Below are positions 1 through 8,264 of a DNA stretch of 64,000 nucleotides, piece after piece. Position 1 is the stretch's first letter, and the number at the start of each line of letters is the position of its first letter. The stretch is from an uncultured Lachnospiraceae bacterium (GTDB lineage Bacteria; Bacillota; Clostridia; Lachnospirales; Lachnospiraceae): NCBI GenBank assembly GCA_947564735.1, contig CANOEC010000009.1, forward strand, positions 1-64,000. Direction: 5' to 3'. The notes below the pieces were generated by a model, which saw only the letters and a list, made by a program, of their open reading frames with translations, was not told where the DNA came from and did not search any database. The position numbers and the translations under genes are program-made.

Positions 1-11
1 CCAAGAACAAC

Positions 12-55
12 AACGAAAGCCCCTGTAACTGTTACTGGCTACAGGGGCTTTCGTT
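12..55. terminator. Long perfect hairpin at the left edge
   Basis: The arms at 12-27 and 40-55 are perfectly complementary over 16 bp and enclose a 12-nt loop. It lies 80 bp past the stop codon of the leftward LysM gene, so it could end that transcript or one entering from the left. Neither flank has a strong T-run, so its use as an intrinsic terminator is inferred from stem strength and position. Confidence 0.6.
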
Positions 56-134
56 CTCTCCTTCTATCATATAATAACTATCTAACAGCCAACCAATTGA
101 CGATGAGAACTAGTACTCAGATTCCAGTCCTATA

Positions 135-551
135 TCATCCGAAAAATTCACTGTCATAATAGGGAATCACCAAATGTTCTCCGTAATGAATCACGTCATC
201 TGTCATGGAATTCATGCTCTTAACTTCATTGATATAATCGGTAATGGAAGCATAGTGCTCGGCATCCATATATTCTGACGCAATGGACCAAAGCGTATCA
301 TCATTTTCCACCACAATGCTTTTATAATACTTATAAGAAGCGGCAGCCGAATCATCTTTTGCATTGGAACGAAAAGTATTCATTGAAAAAGAACCTGCAA
401 CGATTAGACATACCGTCATAACTACTATCAGAAAATTCTTCTTCATCTCTTGTTGTCTTCTGATTCTGTTCTTCATAATTCTTCGTTCACTTCTGATATC
501 TTCTACCCGCATGGAGTTCCTCATCGTTGTATGTCTGTTATATGCCTTCAT
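135..551 (-). CDS. yneA: YneA-like SOS cell-division inhibitor with LysM domain
   Basis: The 138-residue protein has a basic N-terminus, one membrane segment at about residues 39-57, and an extracytoplasmic LysM domain at about 77-131 (DDTLWSIASEYM core). It is transcribed divergently from lexA, the same arrangement as Bacillus subtilis yneA, whose product delays septation during the SOS response. The start was set at 551. This ATG follows a strong ribosome site (GGGGGAGG, within 561-570) at 9-nt spacing; the longer frame from a TTG at 605 starts inside an SOS-box-like site. The promoter is covered by LexA sites, so expression should be DNA-damage induced. The division-inhibitor role is inferred from synteny and domain layout. 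Confidence 0.82.
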   Translation of the reverse strand: MKAYNRHTTMRNSMRVEDIRSERRIMKNRIRRQQEMKKNFLIVVMTVCLIVAGSFSMNTFRSNAKDDSAAASYKYYKSIVVENDDTLWSIASEYMDAEHYASITDYINEVKSMNSMTDDVIHYGEHLVIPYYDSEFFG

Positions 552-586
552 ACGTTCTTCCACCTCCCCCGTCTCTATTTTCATCC

Positions 587-682
587 GAACAAATGTTGCG
601 AACAAGTGTTCTTTATGTTTTTATTATATCGAACGTACTTTCGCATGTCAACACTTTTTTAAAAAATACCGAACAAATATTC
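587..682. promoter_or_regulatory. Cluster of four LexA (SOS) boxes
   Basis: The Gram-positive SOS box core is GAAC-N4-GTTC. The site at 600-611 matches perfectly (GAACAAGTGTTC). Three more have one mismatch in the core: 587-598, 631-642 and 671-682. The 631-642 site lies in the spacer of the leftward promoter, and 671-682 lies just upstream of the candidate lexA promoter. LexA bound here should therefore repress both its own gene and the yneA-like gene. Confidence 0.88.
623..651 (-). promoter_or_regulatory. Promoter of the yneA-like gene
   Basis: On the minus strand the sequence reads TTGACA (646-651), a 17-nt spacer, then TATAAT (623-628), a perfect sigma-A consensus. An SOS box sits in the spacer and a perfect one lies just downstream at 600-611. 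This is the expected layout for a strong promoter held off by LexA. Confidence 0.9.
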
Positions 683-693
683 TGAATATACGT

Positions 694-722
694 TTGCTTT
701 TTTATGGCTGGTATGTTATGCT
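694..722 (+). promoter_or_regulatory. Candidate lexA promoter with extended -10
   Basis: TTGCTT (694-699), 17 nt, then TATGCT (717-722) preceded by TG at 714-715, giving an extended -10. An SOS box at 671-682 lies 11 nt upstream of the -35, consistent with autorepression. A TTGACA at 768-773 has no convincing -10 at the right distance and was considered less likely. Confidence 0.5.
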
Positions 723-817
723 GATAATAGTTATAAATTTGACGCATTACTTTCGGATTTATAAATTTTGACAACGTTTAAAATATATGTTTTTAGGAAA
801 GGATAAGGTTATTACTT

Positions 818-1438
818 ATGGGATATGGTAAGATTACCGCGAAGCAGCAACAGATTCTTGATTATATTAAGGATGAAATTTTAAAGAGAGGATATCCGCC
901 TGCAGTCCGCGAAATCTGTGAAGCTGTTAATCTGAAATCGACCTCTTCCGTACACTCTCATCTGGAAACCCTTGAGAAGAACGGATACATCAGACGTGAC
1001 CCTACGAAACCGCGTGCCATCGAAATTTGTGACGATAATTTCCAGATGGTCCGCACGGAGATGGTTTCCATTCCGGTAATCGGTCAGGTTGCCGCCGGGC
1101 AGCCGATTCTTGCGGAACAGAATATCGAGAGCTATTTTCCCGTTCCGGCTGACATGGTGCCAACCGGTGAATCTTTTGCCTTAAAAGTAAAGGGTGACTC
1201 CATGATTAACGCAGGTATCTTTAATGGCGACCAGATTTTTGTCAAATGCTGCCAGACTGCAAACAACGGTGATACCGTCGTTGCGCTTATTGATGACTCT
1301 GCCACTGTTAAGACTTTTTATAAAGAAGACGGTCATATTCGTCTTCAACCGGAAAATGATTCGATGGATCCGATTATTGTTGATAATTGCCAGATTTTAG
1401 GAAAAGTATTTGGTGTGTTCAGATTATACCGCCAATGA
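818..1438 (+). CDS. lexA: LexA SOS repressor
   Basis: The 206-residue protein has the full LexA layout. An N-terminal winged helix (1-70, with [12 protein letters not shown]) binds DNA, and a C-terminal S24-type self-cleavage domain follows. The scissile Ala-Gly is at residues 93-94 (VAAGQP), the catalytic serine is Ser128 (GDSM) and the catalytic lysine is Lys165 (ATVKTF). RecA filaments trigger cleavage, which releases SOS genes such as the divergent yneA-like gene. An AAGG-type ribosome site precedes the ATG. Length and all catalytic residues are normal. Confidence 0.98.
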   Translation: MGYGKITAKQQQILDYIKDEILKRGYPPAVREICEAVNLKSTSSVHSHLETLEKNGYIRRDPTKPRAIEICDDNFQMVRTEMVSIPVIGQVAAGQPILAEQNIESYFPVPADMVPTGESFALKVKGDSMINAGIFNGDQIFVKCCQTANNGDTVVALIDDSATVKTFYKEDGHIRLQPENDSMDPIIVDNCQILGKVFGVFRLYRQ

Positions 1439-1533
1439 ATACGTTCAGAATTTTTTTTCGTAAAGATTACAATTGATTTGATCATTTTTGTTGTTTTATT
1501 TTCCAGTATATCAAATCTGTCACAAGACATAAT

Positions 1534-1610
1534 AATAGTAACTGTCTTATATGCTGTTTACGCTTCGGGATGTGGAGCAGCATACAGCTAACGGACAGTT
1601 ACTATTTTTG
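1534..1610 (+). terminator. Compound terminator after lexA
   Basis: A 13-bp perfect outer stem (1534-1546 with 1594-1606) encloses a second stem (1550-1556 with 1578-1584) and a large loop, and a T-run follows on the plus strand. It lies about 95 bp past the lexA stop and before the next gene. Confidence 0.85.
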
Positions 1611-1670
1611 ATTATCAGTCAAATTTTTAAGCTTGAAGGTTTTTGCTTTTTGTGAAGGGGGAAAAGAAAC

Positions 1671-1892
1671 ATGAAAAATAAAGGTTTGGATTGCCTTGCC
1701 CTGACGATTGCCATTATCGGTGCTATCAACTGGGGATTGATTGGTCTTTTCAGTTTTGACCTTGTAGCATTTGTATTCGGTAATATGTCATGGCTTTCAA
1801 GAATTGTTTATGCTTTAGTCGGTATCGCGGGACTTTATATCATCACATTCTATATGTATGCAGGTGGTACGGCACGGGAAGCCGAGTCGTAG
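1671..1892 (+). CDS. DUF378 family small membrane protein
   Basis: The 73-residue protein has two hydrophobic segments (about 8-32 and 42-63) and the conserved AINWGLIGLFSFDLVA stretch typical of DUF378 (YuzA-like) proteins. Its function is unknown in the family. A purine-rich ribosome site (GGGGG) lies 9 nt before the ATG. It stands alone between the lexA terminator and the terminator at 1930-1975, so it is probably a single-gene unit. Confidence 0.85.
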   Translation: MKNKGLDCLALTIAIIGAINWGLIGLFSFDLVAFVFGNMSWLSRIVYALVGIAGLYIITFYMYAGGTAREAES

Positions 1893-1929
1893 ACTGAATT
1901 TCCACGTATGCCAAACAGCTAAAGAAAAG

Positions 1930-1975
1930 AGAAGCCGGCAGCTATGTCTTTTGACATCATACCGGCTTCTTTTTA
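1930..1975. terminator. Terminator between convergent genes
   Basis: The arms AGAAGCCGG (1930-1938) and CCGGCTTCT (1962-1970) pair, with an inner stem at 1944-1948/1953-1957. A T-run follows on the plus side and a T-rich stretch on the minus side. It can serve both the DUF378 gene and the leftward rsfS transcript. Confidence 0.85.
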
Positions 1976-2001
1976 ATCTTTCTCTTTTTATTCTTCTTTT
2001 T

Positions 2002-2361
2002 TTATTCCTTCTCTTTCAACTGCTCTATTCCAATCATTTTTCCGTCCCGCCAGATACGCTCTAAATCATAGAATAAGCGGTTTTCTTTATCAAAAATATG
2101 GATAATCACATCTTGAAAATCCAAGAGCACCCAGTTGGCGTTATCATAGCCTTCCACCTGTCTAAGCGGAACCTGCGCTCTACCCAGAACCTCTTCAACA
2201 TTGTCGGAAAGCGCCTGTATCTGGCTACGGTTCGTACCGTTCGCAATAATAAAATAATCTGCGATAACAGATACCTCACTGATATCGATTACTTTGATAT
2301 CTTCCGCTTTTTTATCTTCCAACGCTGTTATGGCAAGTTTTGCAATTTCTTCACTGTTCAT
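2002..2361 (-). CDS. rsfS: Ribosome silencing factor RsfS
   Basis: The 119-residue protein is a full-length RsfS/YbeB/Iojap homologue. It has the family core VIADYFIIANGTNRSQIQAL and the C-terminal WVLLDFQDVIIHIF region. The family binds ribosomal protein L14 and blocks joining of the subunits when nutrients run short. It is the last gene of the leftward block obgE-yhbY-nadD-yqeK-rsfS. The yqeK-rsfS association is typical of Firmicutes. Confidence 0.95.
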   Translation of the reverse strand: MNSEEIAKLAITALEDKKAEDIKVIDISEVSVIADYFIIANGTNRSQIQALSDNVEEVLGRAQVPLRQVEGYDNANWVLLDFQDVIIHIFDKENRLFYDLERIWRDGKMIGIEQLKEKE

Positions 2362-2420
2362 AAACCATTTCCCTTTCTGATTTTCTCACTGCTTTTCTTG
2401 TCGATTTTTGTTGTTTCCTG

Positions 2421-3038
2421 TTACGCCTGCTTGTTGTGCATATAATATACATATGTCTTTTGTGTCATCTCGTCTACTCTTCCGCCCTTTTTTTGCAGAT
2501 ACTCCAGCGTATCGCTTAAAATACGGCAAAGCGCTTTATCCAAGTCTTCATAGGCAAGTTTGCGTGCCTGCGAAAGATTGTACAGATACTGATTGGATAC
2601 GTCTGCATTTCTTTTGGCGTGTTTGCGTCCCGGCTCAATATAGTCGGCAATGTATATTATTTTCTCCAAAACGCTCATACCGGGTCTGCCGGTTGTATGA
2701 TAGCAGATTGCATTTATAATATCCTCATCCTCGATTCCGTATGACTCTTTTGCCAGAATGCTGCCTGCCTTGGCATGTACGAGCGGTGAATTGTCTTCCC
2801 GTTCGATTTCCGAAAGCGGCATATGTTTTTTATCACAGACTGCAAGCTGTTTATGATGACTCAGACATTTTGCACAGTCATGCAGCATCCCTGCAATCAG
2901 CGCCTTCTCAATATCGGCATCGTGCACCATGGCAAGATTTGCTGCTGTATAAGCGACACTCAGCGTATGTTCATAGCGTTTTGGATCCAGTGCCTTCTCC
3001 ATTTTTTTCCTAAGTTTTGCGAGGCTTGGCATTTTCAT
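2421..3038 (-). CDS. yqeK: YqeK HD-domain hydrolase (Ap4A hydrolase)
   Basis: The 205-residue HD-superfamily protein has the metal-binding motif HTLSVAYTA followed by GMLHDCAK and a downstream HAKAGS histidine. This matches YqeK proteins, which hydrolyse diadenosine tetraphosphate symmetrically to ADP. Its ATG overlaps the nadD stop in an ATGA arrangement, so the two are translationally coupled. The C-terminal tail beyond about residue 190 is lysine and tyrosine rich and not obviously catalytic. Confidence 0.93.
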   Translation of the reverse strand: MKMPSLAKLRKKMEKALDPKRYEHTLSVAYTAANLAMVHDADIEKALIAGMLHDCAKCLSHHKQLAVCDKKHMPLSEIEREDNSPLVHAKAGSILAKESYGIEDEDIINAICYHTTGRPGMSVLEKIIYIADYIEPGRKHAKRNADVSNQYLYNLSQARKLAYEDLDKALCRILSDTLEYLQKKGGRVDEMTQKTYVYYMHNKQA

Positions 3039-3637
3039 CGGTATAATCCCTTCCTCTCAATATAATCTCTTACCGCCTTCGGCACATCTCCTGCCACTGA
3101 CTCTCCTAAGCTTACTTTACGACGGATAGCGGAAGAAGAAATATCCATGCATGGTATCTGCAAGAGTCGGATATCCGCATGATAATCTTTCTGAAGCCGC
3201 GCCATCTGCCGTTCCATGTCAGCATACGACTTATCATCCCGCACTGCGGCAAGAACACAGCAGTTTGCAAAGATGCGTTCCGGAAACTTCCACTGCGTCA
3301 TATGGAAAAAACTGTCTGCCCCCACGATGAAATAATATTCTGTATCCGGGTTTGTTTTTTTCAGATATTCCAAAGTCTCATAAGTATAAGTATTTCCCTG
3401 CTGTTCGATTTCTATAGTGGACAGGCGAAATTCCGGTATATCCTGAATTGCCAATGCTGTCATCTCGGCACGAATCTGTCCGGATTCCACTTTTTGGTCA
3501 ACCTTCATATAAGGCACGCCGCAGGGCATAAATAATACTTCTTCCAATTCAAACTGCTTTAATGCCTCTGTGGCAAGTATAAGATGCCCATTATGAATCG
3601 GGTTAAAGGTACCGCCCATGATTCCTGCTTTTCTCAC
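3035..3637 (-). CDS. nadD: Nicotinate-nucleotide adenylyltransferase NadD
   Basis: The enzyme makes deamido-NAD from nicotinate mononucleotide and ATP, a required step of NAD synthesis. The 200-residue protein starts with the nucleotidyltransferase signature GGTFNPIHNGH (residues 9-19) and keeps the C-terminal ISSSAIRRKV motif that binds ATP phosphates. Translation begins at a GTG at 3637, with GGAGG at 6-nt spacing. It overlaps yqeK by 4 bp. Confidence 0.96.
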   Translation of the reverse strand: MRKAGIMGGTFNPIHNGHLILATEALKQFELEEVLFMPCGVPYMKVDQKVESGQIRAEMTALAIQDIPEFRLSTIEIEQQGNTYTYETLEYLKKTNPDTEYYFIVGADSFFHMTQWKFPERIFANCCVLAAVRDDKSYADMERQMARLQKDYHADIRLLQIPCMDISSSAIRRKVSLGESVAGDVPKAVRDYIERKGLYR

Positions 3638-3684
3638 ATCAGACCTCCCATGTACCTAAGACAAGATATTTCTTCGCCAAACAC

Positions 3685-3990
3685 TTATTTTTTCGGATTC
3701 TCCTTTGGCAGCACAATCTTCGGATTTTTCTTATCCGGTTTGTATAATACAATCTTCTTACCGATTACCTGTACGACCTGTGAATGTGTCCGCTCTGCAA
3801 TCGTCTGTGCAATTTCCTCCGGATCATCCATACAATTCTTCAAAACGGCAATCTTCAACAGTTCCCTCCTGTTGAATGCCTCATCGATTCCCTCGATAAA
3901 TTCCGGTGTCAGACTTGCTTTTCCCACTTGGAAAATGGGATTTATCGTACTTGCCAGACTCTTTAAATAGGCTCTCTGTTTGCTTGTCAT
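3685..3990 (-). CDS. yhbY: YhbY-type CRM-domain RNA-binding protein
   Basis: This small single-domain CRM/YhbY protein binds RNA and in known cases associates with the pre-50S ribosome. The motifs present are LKSLA, the loop QVGKASLTPEF (a variant of the family GKxG loop), and KIVLYKP near the C-terminus. The start was set at the ATG at 3990 (101 residues), because the upstream GTG at 4002 is part of its GAGG ribosome site. It sits between obgE and nadD, a standard ribosome-assembly context. Confidence 0.93.
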   Translation of the reverse strand: MTSKQRAYLKSLASTINPIFQVGKASLTPEFIEGIDEAFNRRELLKIAVLKNCMDDPEEIAQTIAERTHSQVVQVIGKKIVLYKPDKKNPKIVLPKENPKK

Positions 3991-4057
3991 AATATACCTC
4001 ACTGTCTCATCAAAGTAAACATTTTGTCAATCGTGGATTCTGCCCTTGTGACAGAAA

Positions 4058-5359
<1,302 letters not shown>

Positions 5360-5405
5360 TTACATTTTTCAAAATATGATTCCTATGATTTATTGGTATT
5401 ACCAG

Positions 5406-5440
5406 AAAAAAAGGCTCCAAACACCTAAATGTCTGAAGCC
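5406..5440 (-). terminator. Terminator after rplU-prp-rpmA
   Basis: On the minus strand an 11-bp stem (5413-5423 with 5430-5440, two G-U pairs) is followed directly by seven T residues (5406-5412). It lies 14 bp past the rpmA stop and separates the ribosomal protein operon from obgE. Confidence 0.92.
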
Positions 5441-5453
5441 CGAACCAATCGTC

Positions 5454-5738
5454 TTATTTCTCTACAGGATATACGGAAGCCTGTTTCTTGTCTCTTCCTT
5501 TTCTCTCGAAACGAAGCACGCCGTCAACCAATGCAAATAATGTATCGTCTCCGCCGATACCAACATTCACACCGGGATGAATCTTGGTTCCGCGCTGTCT
5601 GTACAAGATATTTCCTGCCTTAACGAATTGTCCGTCGGCTCTCTTCGCACCTAATCTCTTAGACTCGGAATCTCTACCGTTCTTGGTAGAACCGACACCT
5701 TTCTTATGTGCAAAAAATTGAAGGTTCATATTTAACAT
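5454..5738 (-). CDS. rpmA: 50S ribosomal protein L27, precursor with cleavable leader
   Basis: The 94-residue L27 begins with a short leader ending NLQFF before [15 protein letters not shown]. In Firmicutes the protease Prp cuts between the second Phe and Ala, here Phe9/Ala10, exposing the L27 N-terminus that reaches the peptidyl transferase centre. The start is the ATG at 5738. A more upstream ATG at 5756 is followed immediately by AGGAGGT, the ribosome site for 5738. Its translation signal lies inside the end of prp, which codes for its processing enzyme. Confidence 0.96.
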   Translation of the reverse strand: MLNMNLQFFAHKKGVGSTKNGRDSESKRLGAKRADGQFVKAGNILYRQRGTKIHPGVNVGIGGDDTLFALVDGVLRFERKGRDKKQASVYPVEK

Positions 5739-5742
5739 GGTA

Positions 5743-6075
5743 TTACACCTCCTCAAATGTCAATTTACAATAGCTCTTCCCATATTGCTTCTCAATCCGG
5801 GTAAGTCCCAGCACGAGAGAATCCATAAGCGCCTTAGAAGTCTCCTTCAATGGCTGATTCCTTAACTGACATCGAATGCTTCCGCTCTTCTCGTCAGCCT
5901 CCACATCCATCTGTTCGCCTGTAATCTGCTCAAGGGAATTAATGGTATTAATCACGAGTACTGAGATGGACGCGCATACAATGTCTTCGCCATAATCAGC
6001 GTATCCTGCATGTCCGTCACAGACAAATCCCTGATAATCTCCTGCTGTTGTCCTATAAAATGTGATTTTTGTCAT
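5743..6075 (-). CDS. prp: Ribosomal-processing cysteine protease Prp
   Basis: The 110-residue protein carries the paired active-site motifs of Prp: [16 protein letters not shown], with catalytic His22 and Cys34. Prp removes the N-terminal leader of L27 in Firmicutes and related phyla. It lies between rplU and rpmA, the usual place, and starts 11 bp after the rplU stop with an AGGG ribosome site. It is expected to be essential wherever the L27 leader is present, as it is here. Confidence 0.96.
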   Translation of the reverse strand: MTKITFYRTTAGDYQGFVCDGHAGYADYGEDIVCASISVLVINTINSLEQITGEQMDVEADEKSGSIRCQLRNQPLKETSKALMDSLVLGLTRIEKQYGKSYCKLTFEEV

Positions 6076-6086
6076 CTCACACCCTG

Positions 6087-6392
6087 TTATACATTGATTT
6101 TGTCAATCTTAACCTGAGTGTATGCTTGTCTATGACCGTTTTTCTTATGATAGCCTGTTTTTCTCTTGTACTTGTAAACGATAACTTTACGGTGCTTACC
6201 CTGATCCATAACGGTTCCGGTAACAGTTGCGTTCTCGACATCGCCGGCAACCTTAAGTTCCTTATCGCTGACAGCTATCACTTGGTCAAATGTTACAGAA
6301 GCTCCGACTTCAACGTCTAATTTCTCAATCTTGATGACGTCCCCTTCGGAAACTTTGTACTGCTTTCCACCTGTTGCAATAATTGCGTACAT
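6087..6392 (-). CDS. rplU: 50S ribosomal protein L21
   Basis: The 101-residue protein begins MYAIIATGGKQYKV and contains YKRKTGYHKKNGHRQ, both diagnostic of L21, which binds 23S rRNA. The start was placed at 6392, with AGGAGGTG immediately upstream; the ATG at 6410 lies ahead of that ribosome site and is unlikely. It is the first gene of the rplU-prp-rpmA operon, behind a consensus promoter and a structured leader of about 120 nt. Confidence 0.97.
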   Translation of the reverse strand: MYAIIATGGKQYKVSEGDVIKIEKLDVEVGASVTFDQVIAVSDKELKVAGDVENATVTGTVMDQGKHRKVIVYKYKRKTGYHKKNGHRQAYTQVKIDKINV

Positions 6393-6514
6393 ATGGCACC
6401 TCCTATTCATGAACCGAAGTCCATTTTACTCGCTAGCTTCGGTGATGTCCGATTGTAAAATACCGTGCCGGCATCCCATAAACAGACACACTTATACCTC
6501 ACTATGCGGCATAC
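6393..6514 (-). ncRNA. Structured rplU leader (L21-leader candidate)
   Basis: About 120 nt of transcribed leader lie between the predicted transcription start near 6514 and rplU. The leader contains a 7-bp stem (6437-6443 with 6413-6419) next to the ribosome site and GC-rich complementary segments further upstream. Firmicutes commonly carry an autoregulatory L21 leader here. Assignment to that RNA family is by position and hairpin content only and has not been tested against a covariance model. Confidence 0.55.
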
Positions 6515-6520
6515 TCGATT

Positions 6521-6549
6521 ATCATACCCGTTTCTTAGATATTTGTCAA
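6521..6549 (-). promoter_or_regulatory. Promoter of rplU-prp-rpmA
   Basis: Minus strand: TTGACA (6544-6549), 17-nt spacer, TATGAT (6521-6526). This near-consensus sigma-A promoter is suitable for a highly expressed ribosomal protein operon. Confidence 0.88.
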
Positions 6550-6576
6550 TGGATTATTTAAAATTTCTGATATTTT

Positions 6577-8154
6577 CTAATATTTATGCTGTATCAATAC
6601 ATCACATATGCTGCCCTTAGGCGGGGAACTAAGCAGCCCTCTTTCTTTTGCCATATCACAGATATCGGTGGCATAAAGCGTCAGGAACATATAGTTGCAG
6701 GCACGTGCCACATCGTCCTTTAGGTGCTCCGGAAACAGCTTCTGATAGCCGTCAACATACCTGCGCACCGCATCGGAATATGCATCAATCGAACTATGAA
6801 ATGCCCTATCTGCAAGCAAATCAAACTGTTGCTTCTGTTCCCTTGTAAATACCGGAACCGTGACAAATAATTTCCGCCCTTCTTTTCTGTCAATAAATCC
6901 ATTTGCAATCGCCGAAGAAGCCGAATCCATATCCTCAGTCTCTTTTCCAAGCAGAATGTCCTCACAAACGTTCACTTCGTTGGCAAACATCATCCGGCGG
7001 TATGAAAAATCGCCAAAATGATACGACACATGCTTATAACGCCCCTTGGTGCCAAGATTCGAAGACTCCTCCCGTCCAAGTCCCCGTATCGGAATCTGGT
7101 TATCACTCATTAAATGGGCATGATAACTCCAGCGGTACCCATCGTACCGCACGGGATGTTCCACCCACTTTACCGGATTATATTTTTCACTCAGATGTTC
7201 CATTGCCAGCATACCGTAAAGATAGACAAGCTCCTCTTTTTTCTTTCCAGCAGTATATATCCCAAGGTCGTCTGCCAAGTCTGCAAGGACTTTCATGGAG
7301 GAAACGAAGCTGCTGGCGACAGGATCCAAGATAGCTTGTGCCTTTTCGCCGTATTTGCTTGTTTTATCCGAGTAAATCATGAAATTGGTCCGGTATTTCC
7401 CTTTTGGCAGCTCTAATACAGCTTCACGCTTTGTAAGATTGCTCAGACAATCTTCAATATAATAAGCCGGGACACCACATGATTTTGCGAGTTCTTCTAT
7501 TGTTTTGGGCTTCTCATAACAATGATACAGAATATTTTGTGACAGTGCATCCTCAATGTAAACATGTGGAAACGGGCTTATCGGGTCTTTATAATTACCA
7601 TCGCCGTTGATACGAATCATTAATTTCATTGGTCTCAATGCTGTTTCATTCATTTCTGCACACTCCTTTTTCAACCTTTTACGCGCTTCCGAAAGCCGCC
7701 ATGTAACTGTCCCTTCCGGAAGATTCAGCTTTTCGGAAATCTGTTTTGTTGAAAGACCGTCATAATAATAAAGAATAATGATATTGCGGTATACCTTTGA
7801 AAGCATAGCGATTTTTGTACGAAGTATATCGTACAGTTCCTCGTTTTCATTGTCGTATTCGTCTTCATAGGATAAAGTTGCAAGCGTATCATAGGAGTAC
7901 ATCGCGCGCTGTTTTCCCATGTAGCGTCTGAAGGCTTTGGTAACATTATTTGCAATCCCCCAAAGCCACGGCTCGAATTTACTGTCATCTTTTAGTTTTG
8001 GCAGCTCCCGCACAGCTGTAAATAAAATTTCCTGCGAAAGATCATCCGCTTCTTCCCTTGAAAATGTATGATTGACAGCATATCCGTATACTCTTTCAAC
8101 ATAGTCCTCAAGCCTATCCGCATTCATCGTCTTTCTAAATTCCAATCTTATCAC
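6577..8154 (-). CDS. ECF-like sigma factor with long C-terminal extension
   Basis: Residues about 12-85 match sigma-70 region 2 (DDLSQEILFTAV, FEPWLWGIANNV). Residues about 108-162 match region 4, with a helix-turn-helix (LSTKQISEKLNLPEGTVTWRLSEARKRL). The protein then continues for about 350 residues, whereas ordinary ECF factors end near residue 170-190. The extension begins with a possible winged-helix stretch (TIEELAKSCGVPAYYIEDCLSNL, about 215-245) and is soluble, without membrane segments. It may sense a signal or act as a built-in anti-sigma domain; that is inference. No separate anti-sigma gene adjoins it. The start is uncertain: GTG at 8154 or ATG at 8127. Confidence 0.85.
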   Translation of the reverse strand: MIRLEFRKTMNADRLEDYVERVYGYAVNHTFSREEADDLSQEILFTAVRELPKLKDDSKFEPWLWGIANNVTKAFRRYMGKQRAMYSYDTLATLSYEDEYDNENEELYDILRTKIAMLSKVYRNIIILYYYDGLSTKQISEKLNLPEGTVTWRLSEARKRLKKECAEMNETALRPMKLMIRINGDGNYKDPISPFPHVYIEDALSQNILYHCYEKPKTIEELAKSCGVPAYYIEDCLSNLTKREAVLELPKGKYRTNFMIYSDKTSKYGEKAQAILDPVASSFVSSMKVLADLADDLGIYTAGKKKEELVYLYGMLAMEHLSEKYNPVKWVEHPVRYDGYRWSYHAHLMSDNQIPIRGLGREESSNLGTKGRYKHVSYHFGDFSYRRMMFANEVNVCEDILLGKETEDMDSASSAIANGFIDRKEGRKLFVTVPVFTREQKQQFDLLADRAFHSSIDAYSDAVRRYVDGYQKLFPEHLKDDVARACNYMFLTLYATDICDMAKERGLLSSPPKGSICDVLIQHKY

Positions 8155-8218
8155 CCGTCTTTCAACTGTAAAGTGTCAGAAATTGTTCCCTCATTGGGTA
8201 TTTAGAAGATTTTTTACA

Positions 8219-8245
8219 CCAAAACGAGACAGCCGAAACTGTCCC
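8219..8245 (-). terminator. Terminator after the radical SAM gene
   Basis: Minus strand: a 7-bp stem with one G-U pair (8239-8245 with 8226-8232) is followed by GTTTTGG. It lies 20 bp past the stop of the 8265-9713 gene and closes the cluster that starts at the UbiA promoter. Confidence 0.75.
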
Positions 8246-8264
8246 GCATTACACTCCTGTCCGC

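Noticed and set aside
364-771. Plus-strand open frame across the SOS control region
   Set aside because: It covers the yneA-like gene, the SOS boxes and two promoters; product is hydrophobic noise without a ribosome site.
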